Of a stretch of 64,000 nucleotides of DNA, positions 43,496-51,127 are shown in pieces (the stretch's first letter is position 1; each line of letters opens with the position of its first letter). The notes under the pieces were generated by a model. The model was not told the DNA's origin. It saw nothing but the letters and a program-made list of their open reading frames with translations, and ran no database searches. The translations under genes were made by a program, and so were the position numbers. The stretch comes from Jezberella montanilacus (lineage in GTDB: Bacteria > Pseudomonadota > Gammaproteobacteria > Burkholderiales > Burkholderiaceae_B), in assembly GCF_003003055.1 (NCBI RefSeq), contig NZ_PVTV01000014.1, forward strand, positions 62,001 to 126,000, in the 5' to 3' direction.

Positions 43496-44875
43496 TTAGA
43501 CAGGCTGACAAACACTTTTACGGCTATTAAGCTGGCAAGTCACGATGCTTTTTCCGTCACTGTCATACTCGGTTAGCAGCCAGCGAGAGCCAGCCTTATT
43601 CTGCCGGTCAAGCGTCAGAAAGCCATATGACTGACGACTAACAAAACCCTTCACATTGAACTGTTGTTGCAATGACTCAGTCACATCACTCGTTTTTGGG
43701 GAAGGCGCTATCGCTGTACCACCATTACCTGTCACGATGACAGGCGCCCGTCCGTCGTTAAACGAAATCGATTCGAAGGTATGAAAATGACCGTGCAAAG
43801 AGAAGCTCATACCCTGCCGCACAGCATGTTGCTTATCCAGTTCGCTCATCACATGAGTAAGACCCGTCTGAAACAAAAACGGCGCACCAGTGTCTCGGGA
43901 TTTCTCTACTGCCTCAAGGGGATGGTGACTGACGAAAATATTAAAGGGCTTCGCGCTCAGCAACTGGTCTACCGTCGCCAATTGTTGGCTGTATTTTTTG
44001 AAATTGACGCTTGAAGGACTATTTTTTTTCTTATCAGCGGACGAGTCAAACACAATGATTTGCGCCTCAGATCCAATCGACACAGCAAACGGCACCGAAT
44101 AGTCGCCCGCCTCGTAATCAGCTACTGTATTGCAAGTACGCTGGGCATCCCACGCTTGATAATCGATAAAACGAAACCAACCTTGACCAGAACGGGCGCA
44201 GGATTCATGATTGCCTCGGGCAAATACCCAAGGAGCTTGCGTGAGCAAAGGCAAGGCTGGCTGAAAAAAATCAGCGTCCCAAACGTCGTAACCCTGCCCC
44301 CAGACGGATCCCGCACACCCTTTTATCTCGGCAGGGCATGGGCTTTCACGGTAAGCAATATCGCCAACATGAATCACTAAATCTGGATTTTTTGAGGCGG
44401 CTTGCTTGGCAATATTGGCAAAGGGCCATTGAACCGGATCCAGACAAGCCTGAAAAGCCTTGTCAGCCGCTTTCAAACGACAACCAGTATCGCCCAGGAC
44501 GACAATTCTTTGTGGCGAAGCAGTCGGTGACTTCAGAATTTGATCCCCGATCCTGGCTTGTTTGGCACCTTTTAACCAAGTTGCCTCGCAACTCAAGACA
44601 GGAAAATTTGCAGGCTTATCCTCTTCAGGGGTTCGAGCACCGATTTCAGCAGGACCAACTCTAACCGCCATTTGAATCGGCGCTTGCGTATCCCAGGCAA
44701 TCAGTGGGCAGGTGGATGCCTGAGTCACTGCGTGCACCACGTACTGACCATCACCCGCAACGATAAAGGCGTAGGGTGCGGGCAGCTCAAGCGCTGCACA
44801 GACCTGGGGGATCTGAAATAAAACACTGAGAAACATCAGGCAACGCAATACGATGCGGCTCGTAGAGACACTCAT
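43496..44875 (-). CDS. Secreted metallophosphoesterase
   Basis: A 459-residue calcineurin-like phosphoesterase with an N-terminal signal peptide (cleavage near VCA, residue 27). The metal-site motifs are complete: GDTGCR (Asp129), GDIAYRE (Asp172), GNHES (221-225), SHHP (316-319) and HGHFH (361-365). Many cysteines outside the motifs suggest disulfides in the periplasm. It probably cleaves a phosphomonoester or phosphodiester outside the cytosol. The link with the receptor and TonB-ExbB-ExbD suggests the imported ligand may carry phosphate. Confidence 0.86.
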   Translation of the reverse strand: MSVSTSRIVLRCLMFLSVLFQIPQVCAALELPAPYAFIVAGDGQYVVHAVTQASTCPLIAWDTQAPIQMAVRVGPAEIGARTPEEDKPANFPVLSCEATWLKGAKQARIGDQILKSPTASPQRIVVLGDTGCRLKAADKAFQACLDPVQWPFANIAKQAASKNPDLVIHVGDIAYRESPCPAEIKGCAGSVWGQGYDVWDADFFQPALPLLTQAPWVFARGNHESCARSGQGWFRFIDYQAWDAQRTCNTVADYEAGDYSVPFAVSIGSEAQIIVFDSSADKKKNSPSSVNFKKYSQQLATVDQLLSAKPFNIFVSHHPLEAVEKSRDTGAPFLFQTGLTHVMSELDKQHAVRQGMSFSLHGHFHTFESISFNDGRAPVIVTGNGGTAIAPSPKTSDVTESLQQQFNVKGFVSRQSYGFLTLDRQNKAGSRWLLTEYDSDGKSIVTCQLNSRKSVCQPV

Positions 44876-44906
44876 AACAGACCCTCGATAGTCCAGCGAT
44901 TTGAAA

Positions 44907-45656
44907 TCAATTGGCGCAGTTCAGCACAACCAAAACGCTCATTGTTTTTAACTGACCGGCAAACTCTTTTGGCGGAGCAGGATATAGTGCGTTTTGCACA
45001 GCCGCCAGAGCTGCAGTATCCAGCATAGGCCGTTTGCTCGTGGTTGCCACTGTGGCATTACTTTGAACACCATCCGTCAGATCAAAGTGTACTTTAGTCT
45101 GTCCCGACATCCCCATATTTTGGGCTGCCAGCGGGCAATTAACCGCAGCTTGAATAGCAGCATTGACCCTGCTTCGATAGGCATCTAACAAATCAGCGCT
45201 TTGCTTGCTTTGCGCTTGAGCGGCCGCTGCAGCCGCCGCTGCTTGCTCGGCTTCAGCGAAAGCGGAATCAGCCGTGCTTGCAGAAGGACTGACCTGCTGT
45301 GTTGCAGGCGTCGTTTTAACTTTCTCAGGAACCGGCTTTGGCTTAGGCTTGGGCACAGGAGGGGGTGGCACAGCAACCGGTTCGGGCGGCTTCTCGGGCT
45401 CTGGAGGCTTTTTGACTGGCTCTGGCTCGGGTGGCTTTGGTGTTGGGGCAGGCTCGGGCTGAGGCTCTAACACAGGCGAAGGGATGTCGAGATCTTTAAG
45501 CGACAGCTGCAGCACCGCGGGTGGTTTTTCTTGATGCACCGGCGCGGCTGAGAGCAGCAGTGCCGCCATACCCGCCAAAAGCAGGGCCTCGACGACGAGC
45601 GCCAAGCAAAGAGTCTTGACCCCTTGATACGAGAGGAAGGGACGACTGAACGCCAT
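44907..45656 (-). CDS. tonB: TonB energy-transducing protein
   Basis: A 249-residue protein: one N-terminal membrane helix (about residues 14-36), a long Pro/Glu/Lys-rich spacer (about 60-125), a short alanine-rich helix and a C-terminal TonB domain that ends in VLVVLNCAN. It couples the proton-motive force to the outer-membrane receptor. It follows exbD by 12 bases. The C-terminal domain has the TonB_C pattern (LDTAALAAVQNALYPAPPKEF). Confidence 0.87.
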   Translation of the reverse strand: MAFSRPFLSYQGVKTLCLALVVEALLLAGMAALLLSAAPVHQEKPPAVLQLSLKDLDIPSPVLEPQPEPAPTPKPPEPEPVKKPPEPEKPPEPVAVPPPPVPKPKPKPVPEKVKTTPATQQVSPSASTADSAFAEAEQAAAAAAAAQAQSKQSADLLDAYRSRVNAAIQAAVNCPLAAQNMGMSGQTKVHFDLTDGVQSNATVATTSKRPMLDTAALAAVQNALYPAPPKEFAGQLKTMSVLVVLNCAN

Positions 45657-45668
45657 GAGTGTGTCGCT

Positions 45669-46076
45669 TTACTTTGAATCGGACTGGTTTTTCGCGGCAA
45701 GCGAAAGCTGACTGGCGCCAGACAGCTTAATGGCATCGATCACATGCATGACATTTTGCAAAGAGACAGATTCAGCACCCACAATCGTGACCGCTGTTTT
45801 CTCCGCATCGCCCGCCTTCAGCAACGCTGTCAACTGGCTCGGTGAAATACTCGCGCCGTTAACAATCATGTTTCCATCCGCTTCAAGCTCTACCGTCACT
45901 TTTGGATTGGGCAGAGTTTCGGCGGTAGAGCTGGTGGGCAACTTGGTGACATGACCACTTGTCGGGATCATCTTCAAGGTAATCATGACGAAGAACACCA
46001 ACAGGAACAACATGATGTCGATCATTGGAATGATCTCTATCCTCGCCTTTTTTGTCTCTAGATAACGCATTTTCAC
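45669..46076 (-). CDS. exbD: ExbD biopolymer transport protein
   Basis: A 135-residue protein with one N-terminal helix in IEIIPMIDIMLFLLVFFVM, including the proton-path aspartate of the MIDIML motif, and a periplasmic domain. It forms the TonB motor with ExbB. The start is GTG at 46076 overlapping the exbB stop as GTGA; an ATG at 46070 is the alternative. Confidence 0.9.
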   Translation of the reverse strand: MKMRYLETKKARIEIIPMIDIMLFLLVFFVMITLKMIPTSGHVTKLPTSSTAETLPNPKVTVELEADGNMIVNGASISPSQLTALLKAGDAEKTAVTIVGAESVSLQNVMHVIDAIKLSGASQLSLAAKNQSDSK

Positions 46077-46708
46077 TGCGTGATCGCTTTAAAAAGGTGG
46101 TGGCGATTCAAGATCATCATCTTCATGGTTTCCATCTGGTGAACCAGACTGCGCACCTTGTTGTTGATGTTATTGAAAAAGTACAGCCCAATCATCGCAA
46201 CAATCAGACCCATCGCGGTTGACACCAAGGCCTCAGCAATGCCACCTGAAATCTGCATCGCCGCATTTTGCATGTCACCAAGCACGCTCATCGCATTGAA
46301 CATACCGATGATGGTGCCAAATAAACCCAGTAAAGGTGCCAGCGTAATGATGGTATCAAGCAACCAGACACTTTTATCCAGCTTGGGTACTTGATGCATG
46401 ATGGCTTCTTCCAGGTTGCCATCCAAATCCTCGCGAGAGAGGTGAGCACGTTCACCATCAATCGCGACTTCGAGCAACTTGACAACCGGTGAGTCGGCAT
46501 TGGCAACCTGAAATGCCTTGAGCTCTGCTGGGTTCAGCACTTTAGAGTGCTGACACATCGAGATCACGGCATCCCCGACCTTGCGCATATTGGCCAAGTA
46601 CTGGAGGCGCTCAAAAATCACAAACAGCGCCACCAGTAGCAACAAACCCAGCAAATAGACGATACCACCAGAACTATTTGCAACTTCTAATAACGCTATC
46701 AAATTCAT
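46073..46708 (-). CDS. exbB: ExbB biopolymer transport protein
   Basis: A 211-residue MotA/TolQ/ExbB protein with three membrane helices. The conserved LDTIITLAPLLGLFGTIIGMFNAM segment begins at about residue 113, followed by ISGGIAEALVSTAMGLIVAM. It forms the proton channel with ExbD. It overlaps exbD by four bases and starts 54 bases after the receptor gene. Confidence 0.92.
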   Translation of the reverse strand: MNLIALLEVANSSGGIVYLLGLLLLVALFVIFERLQYLANMRKVGDAVISMCQHSKVLNPAELKAFQVANADSPVVKLLEVAIDGERAHLSREDLDGNLEEAIMHQVPKLDKSVWLLDTIITLAPLLGLFGTIIGMFNAMSVLGDMQNAAMQISGGIAEALVSTAMGLIVAMIGLYFFNNINNKVRSLVHQMETMKMMILNRHHLFKAITQ

Positions 46709-46727
46709 GAGCCACTCAAATTAAACA

Positions 46728-46757
46728 ATCGATCACAGCAATATTACCTATCGATCA
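46728..46757. repeat. Direct repeat upstream of exbB
   Basis: ATCGATCA occurs at 46728-46735 and again at 46750-46757, 22 bases apart (two helical turns), in the gap between the receptor and exbB. It could be a regulator site or chance. Confidence 0.3.
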
Positions 46758-46762
46758 TCTAC

Positions 46763-49006
46763 TTAGAAGGTGCCTGACAGCGACAAGTAGTACGCCCGAC
46801 CCGCTGTATAAGCAACGGTATCGGCAGTGTTCTGACCAGGCGCAGCTGAGGTAGCTGAACCGGGTACGAAAGCAGTCAGGTAGTTGACGTTGAACAGGTT
46901 ATCAATACCGAACCGAACCTTGGCACTGCTCAAACCAGGCAGACCTTTGATGGTGTAGTTGACGTAGAAGTTAGTCAGGTACACGGGATCAAGCTGATAC
47001 CACTGGTTGACTTGCGTAGACTTGGTGTTGTCTTGCCACTGCGGGCCCACGCGCTTGAGTGTTGTACCCACTGCCCAGCCGTCATTCACATAATACAGGC
47101 CGACTGCCTCGATATCGCTTGGCACGTTGGCTGGTGACAGGCCTGTGTCATCATAAGTGGCGCGATAGACTTGGGCATTAGCATACAGATTAAATCCGCC
47201 ACCCAGCACAATGTTACCCGCAGCTTCGGCACCACGATAAGTGATCGCTGAGCCCTGATAGTAATAAGCTGCACCCGACGAATCAATACCAGACGAGTAG
47301 CTAGTGGTCGCGTTCGTCTGGAAAACATCCGCATCAACCGAGAAATCCTTACCCTGATAAACCGTACCGATCTGATAAGTCTTGGTCTTGATAGGCTGAG
47401 GCAAGGTTGAAACGTTAGCACCCGTCACGTCAAACACAGACGATGGGGGGATCACGTCGCCGGTCGCAAACTGACCATAGACTGACCAGTTTCTCTGTAG
47501 CATGTAACGGGCGTCCAAGAAAGGCAGGACGTCGTTGTAGGTACCCGTATGTTGCACAGATGCTGCACCACCCAAGTTACCAACTGTGCCGCTATCGGCG
47601 TACTGAGTCAGATTCTGGCTGTACACGTTGTACTTAATACCGGGGGTGATCGTCAGGTCTTTTGTTGCTTTAAAGGCAAACTCAGCATAGGGCTGAAAAA
47701 TCGTTGTGGTGAATTCTTCGTTGAATTTAATACCACCCGAGGCTGCTGCACCCGTGTAAGGATTGATATAGTTTTGATGTCTCGGTGTATCTGAATACTC
47801 CAACTGCATACCTGTTCTCAAAACACCGTATTCAGTGTCTTTCGTCAGGCGCAGGATGTTACCCAAGGTCCAGTACGAATTCAGCTTATCAACACCGCCC
47901 TTACCCGTTGCAACCAAAGCCGCAAACGTTTGATCTGGCGCTGAGTAGTTGGCGTAGCTTTGCTTGTTTACGTAGTTGTTGTAATAGGTTTTGTTGTCGA
48001 GCTTCCAGCCATCGCCCAGGTTTGAATTGAACCCAACATAGGAGAAGAAAGCTGTTACGTCGTAATGTGAATAGTCGTAATAATCAGCGCGCTTTGGGTC
48101 GTCGCTGCTCAGGTACATCGGGCTACCTTTGTTGTAGCTGGTCGAGATTCCGGTTGCTGTGTTGTTGTACACAGCGTACGTTGAGGGGCTTGGGCCACCA
48201 CCACCGTTAGACGTGTAGTGTGTGTAGCCGGCAAACGCTGTCAACTTAGTATCAGCGGTCAAGGCAGACTCAAGCTTGAAATCAACGCCTGTTCTTTGTT
48301 GCGGGTTAAAAGTTTGAGCGCCTTGTGAATTAAAGTCATGTGCGCCAATCATAAACTTGGTGTTCGGTGCTTCTTTGGTATAGCCAGACTGAAACTCTGC
48401 TTCGTACAAAGTGGTTGCGAAGCTGCCGTAAGTCATACCTGCTGTGCTGTGAAATTCATCAGACAGAGGGCGTGACAGGAGGCCGATCGTGCCACCGTAG
48501 TTAGCTGGGCCGATTGAAGATGCAGTACCAGGGCTTCGATCTGCCGTCACACCACCGATAAAGGATGATGGAAAAAAGATTTGCGAGTGATGCGTCGGGT
48601 CATTGCTATCCTGGAAAGGGATACCGTCAAACGTCATCGAAAAGTTACCGTCCTTGAAACCGCGGAAAGAAATCTTCTCGTCACCGCCACCAGAGCCGTT
48701 AGTGCCGTAGCCATACGCACCAGGCATGATGCCGTTGGTGATGCTGGCAAACGTTGATGTTGGCGCGACAAAGTTGTCGACATAGTCTTGACTGATCTCA
48801 GCAATCGGGCGTGCTACTTCAACAGACGCACGAACGGGCGAGGTTTTGACGGATTCGTAATTTTTGGGATTATCCGCACCGCCTGCACCACCTGTACCGC
48901 TGACGATACCAACGTCGGTAATCTGCTGGGCCATGGATGAATTGAGGCCTGCAGCCGCTAGAGCGATTGTCAAAACCGAAAGTCTGAAATACATCGTGCT
49001 TGTCAT
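46763..49006 (-). CDS. TonB-dependent outer-membrane receptor
   Basis: A 747-residue receptor with signal peptide (cleavage near SMAQ, residue 27), a Gly-rich stretch (GTGGAGGADN), an N-terminal plug (about 60-190, with SFRGFKDGNFSMTFDGIPF and YGGTIGLLSRPL) and a 22-strand-type barrel ending in YYLSLSGTF, with a terminal Phe. The ATG at 49006 has GGTGG upstream and gives the correct signal. It precedes exbB-exbD-tonB and a phosphoesterase. No siderophore gene or Fur box is adjacent, so the ligand need not be iron; it is unknown. Confidence 0.88.
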   Translation of the reverse strand: MTSTMYFRLSVLTIALAAAGLNSSMAQQITDVGIVSGTGGAGGADNPKNYESVKTSPVRASVEVARPIAEISQDYVDNFVAPTSTFASITNGIMPGAYGYGTNGSGGGDEKISFRGFKDGNFSMTFDGIPFQDSNDPTHHSQIFFPSSFIGGVTADRSPGTASSIGPANYGGTIGLLSRPLSDEFHSTAGMTYGSFATTLYEAEFQSGYTKEAPNTKFMIGAHDFNSQGAQTFNPQQRTGVDFKLESALTADTKLTAFAGYTHYTSNGGGGPSPSTYAVYNNTATGISTSYNKGSPMYLSSDDPKRADYYDYSHYDVTAFFSYVGFNSNLGDGWKLDNKTYYNNYVNKQSYANYSAPDQTFAALVATGKGGVDKLNSYWTLGNILRLTKDTEYGVLRTGMQLEYSDTPRHQNYINPYTGAAASGGIKFNEEFTTTIFQPYAEFAFKATKDLTITPGIKYNVYSQNLTQYADSGTVGNLGGAASVQHTGTYNDVLPFLDARYMLQRNWSVYGQFATGDVIPPSSVFDVTGANVSTLPQPIKTKTYQIGTVYQGKDFSVDADVFQTNATTSYSSGIDSSGAAYYYQGSAITYRGAEAAGNIVLGGGFNLYANAQVYRATYDDTGLSPANVPSDIEAVGLYYVNDGWAVGTTLKRVGPQWQDNTKSTQVNQWYQLDPVYLTNFYVNYTIKGLPGLSSAKVRFGIDNLFNVNYLTAFVPGSATSAAPGQNTADTVAYTAGRAYYLSLSGTF

Positions 49007-49087
49007 ATAACCACCAATATGAGGTTGAACAGATAGTGGTGGCATTCTGACGAGCAAATGTTTCAGATCTGGTTGATTTTGATGACG

Positions 49088-49102
49088 TTTACGTTACGTA
49101 AA
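49088..49102. promoter_or_regulatory. Palindrome upstream of TonB-dependent receptor
   Basis: TTTACGT-T-ACGTAAA is a perfect 15-base inverted repeat with one central base, 82-96 bases upstream of the receptor start. It is not a Fur or Zur site by pattern; the regulator is not known. Confidence 0.5.
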
Positions 49103-49159
49103 TATGTCTGTACTTGACATCCTTGAAGGCATACCTAGTGTAAACCCTTGAATACTATA

Positions 49160-49180
49160 AAAAAAGGAGCTCGCGCTCCT
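49160..49180 (-). terminator. Terminator downstream of SDR gene
   Basis: Read on the minus strand, AGGAGC-GCGA-GCTCCT is followed by a run of seven Ts. It lies after the SDR stop (49274) and separates that transcript from the receptor operon. Confidence 0.75.
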
Positions 49181-49273
49181 CCTTTTCTTTTATTCCTCTG
49201 CTGAGCAGTCGCGGGCATGGCGACTAAAAAACAACAACGACCAGCCGGCTGCCAACGAGACAAGAAGCGGACA

Positions 49274-49996
49274 CTAACCCGAATTGCCCACAGTCAGGCC
49301 ACCGCACACATGAATCACTTGCCCCGTCACAAAGCCAGCTCGCGAATCGATCAAGCTGGCAGCGATGTGAGCAATATCCTCTGGCAGTCCGATGCGTTTG
49401 ACCGGGATCCCATCGATTATTTTTTGTGTCCTCGGAGCACCGGGAGGATTACTGCTGTTAAACATCTCAGTGGCAATCGGTCCGGGGGCAATCGTATTGA
49501 CGGTAATGCCAAAGGGTCCCAGCTCGAGCGCCCAGGTCCGGGTCATCCCTGCAATGCCAGCTTTCAGGCCACCGTAAATAGACCGCCCCTCTTTACCGAG
49601 CGATGCGCGACTACCCATGTTAATGATGCGACCATATTTTTTTGCCTTCATGGCGGGTAAAAAACCTTGCGCCACGATGATAGGTGCTAAAAAATTCAGA
49701 TCGAGCGTCTCTTGTGCCTGTTCGATCGTTATGTCTTCAAGGTTAGCAAGATTGACCAAGCCAGCATTGTTGACCACGTTCAGAATTTCGCGACGCGCAG
49801 CCAGATCGGCGACAGCCTCGCGCGCACGGCTGGGATTAGAGAGGTCGACTGACTCAAACGTCTCACCGGGTAAAATCGTCTCGGGCGCGCTGCGACTAAA
49901 GTTGACCACCTCGAATCCGTCAGCCAGTAAGCGTTGCACGATCGCTCTGCCAATGCCGCGGCTACCCCCAGTTACCAATGCAGTTTGCTTGTTCAT
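49274..49996 (-). CDS. Short-chain dehydrogenase/reductase
   Basis: A 240-residue SDR with GGSRGIGRAI (10-19), VNNAGL and Tyr141-x3-Lys145 in SIYGGLKAG. A Ser-rich loop after strand 2 (NFSRSAPE) suggests NADP(H). It resembles FabG-type 3-oxoacyl reductases and catabolic alcohol dehydrogenases. It overlaps the Bug gene by four bases (ATGA) and is divergent from the acyl-CoA synthetase cluster, so it may act on an intermediate of that pathway. Confidence 0.84.
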   Translation of the reverse strand: MNKQTALVTGGSRGIGRAIVQRLLADGFEVVNFSRSAPETILPGETFESVDLSNPSRAREAVADLAARREILNVVNNAGLVNLANLEDITIEQAQETLDLNFLAPIIVAQGFLPAMKAKKYGRIINMGSRASLGKEGRSIYGGLKAGIAGMTRTWALELGPFGITVNTIAPGPIATEMFNSSNPPGAPRTQKIIDGIPVKRIGLPEDIAHIAASLIDSRAGFVTGQVIHVCGGLTVGNSG

Positions 49997-51003
49997 TCGG
50001 ATTTAATCCCTTTGTCTTTAATCAGCTTGCCCCATTTAGCTCGCTCACTCTGTTCAAAAGCGGCCAGTTCGGGACCAAAGAGTTGACCTGGGTTGGCCGC
50101 TGCAGCGGCATAAGTTTTAATGATTTTTTCTGACTTCAGCCCCTTGCGAGCAGCCTCGATCAGCACGTCCATGACGTCTTTGGGTGTGCCCTTGGGTGCA
50201 TAGATCGCAAACCAGGCCGTGACATCGAAACCTTTGACACCCGACTCAGCAAAGGTTGGCAAATTAGGAGCTAGCGGGCTGCGCTCAGCTGAAGTCAGGG
50301 CAATCCCCCTGATGCGATTGCCTTCATTAATCTGATTGACTGTGCCAGGCAAGTTATCGAACAACAAATCAATCTGCCCCCCCACTAAAGCAGGGAAAGA
50401 GCCTGAAACACCCTTGAAAGGGATATGCAGCAGTTCGACCCCCGTCACTGCAGCAAAGTATTCAGCCGTTAAATGCGGTGATGAACCAATACCCGGTGTG
50501 CCATACGTCAGCTTCTTATCTTTAGCAGCACGCGCCGCGTCAATGACGTCCTGTAGGTTTTTCCAGGGCGAAGTGACCGATACCGAGACGACATTAGGGG
50601 TCGTTGAGACCAGAGCGATAGGCTCAAAATCCCTAACAGGATCGATATTGAGTGCTGGATAAATAAACTGATTGATCGATTGCGTACCGATGGTCCCCAA
50701 GGCAATGGTGTAACCGTCCGGTTTGGCTCGGGCAACATAAGTCATCCCGACACTGCCGCCAGCACCTGGCCGATTTTCAACAATGACTGTCTGTTTGAGC
50801 GCTTCTTCTAGTGCCTGCGCAATCGTGCGCCCGAACATATCCGCGGCGCCGCCCGCTGGGTAGGGCACCACGACCGTCACGGTGTGATTGGGGAATGGCT
50901 GGGCAAAGACACAACCGGCAAACAGGCAAGCGCTCAGCGCAACAAAGCGACAGCGTGTCATGTATCGCAGGCGTCGGCCTGCGAGTTGAATCAATCGAAT
51001 CAT
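49993..51003 (-). CDS. Bug family (TctC-like) periplasmic binding protein
   Basis: A 336-residue Bug protein with signal peptide ending VFAQ, VTVVVPYPAGGAADMFGR and VENRPGAGGSVGMTYVARA near the N-terminus. An internal ATG at 50961 gives a tidier signal peptide, but neither start has a good ribosome binding site; a perfect 7-base hairpin (50966-50983) lies between the two. No tctA or tctB gene is near. It probably binds the carboxylate that the divergent acyl-CoA synthetase activates. Confidence 0.87.
   Translation of the reverse strand: MIRLIQLAGRRLRYMTRCRFVALSACLFAGCVFAQPFPNHTVTVVVPYPAGGAADMFGRTIAQALEEALKQTVIVENRPGAGGSVGMTYVARAKPDGYTIALGTIGTQSINQFIYPALNIDPVRDFEPIALVSTTPNVVSVSVTSPWKNLQDVIDAARAAKDKKLTYGTPGIGSSPHLTAEYFAAVTGVELLHIPFKGVSGSFPALVGGQIDLLFDNLPGTVNQINEGNRIRGIALTSAERSPLAPNLPTFAESGVKGFDVTAWFAIYAPKGTPKDVMDVLIEAARKGLKSEKIIKTYAAAAANPGQLFGPELAAFEQSERAKWGKLIKDKGIKSE
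50966..50983 (-). repeat. Hairpin between alternative starts of Bug gene
   Basis: CGCAGGC-GTCG-GCCTGCG, a perfect 7-base stem with 4-base loop, lies between the two candidate start codons of the Bug gene. Confidence 0.4.
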
Positions 51004-51081
51004 CTTGTTTCGTCTCTTAATAATTATCGAACAAGCTTACACGAAGCGACTTGGTCAAGACAACTCAATAGTTCGATTATT

Positions 51082-51100
51082 AGGACTATAGTATTGTCCT
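51082..51100. promoter_or_regulatory. Palindromic operator upstream of acyl-CoA synthetase
   Basis: AGGACTATAGTATTGTCCT is symmetric except at positions 6 and 14 and the centre (AGGAC-n-ATA-n-TAT-n-GTCCT). It lies 28 bases upstream of the synthetase ATG and overlaps a TATAGTAT -10-like box. The HutC-type GntR encoded in the operon is the likely ligand. Confidence 0.6.
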
Positions 51101-51127
51101 TTGACCTTGCTCCTTAGCTTATTGGAT

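Noticed and set aside
45300-45480. Repeat array in the TonB coding region
   Set aside because: The repeats are the normal Pro-Glu/Pro-Lys spacer of TonB, not a CRISPR or mobile repeat.
49007-49273. Cobalamin riboswitch or Fur box upstream of the TonB-dependent receptor
   Set aside because: No B12-box-like sequence or Fur-like hexamers were visible; only the 15-base palindrome and a terminator.
49217-49660. 147-codon plus-strand open frame opposite the SDR gene
   Set aside because: Overlaps a conserved SDR on the other strand and starts just after that gene's terminator; no recognisable motif.
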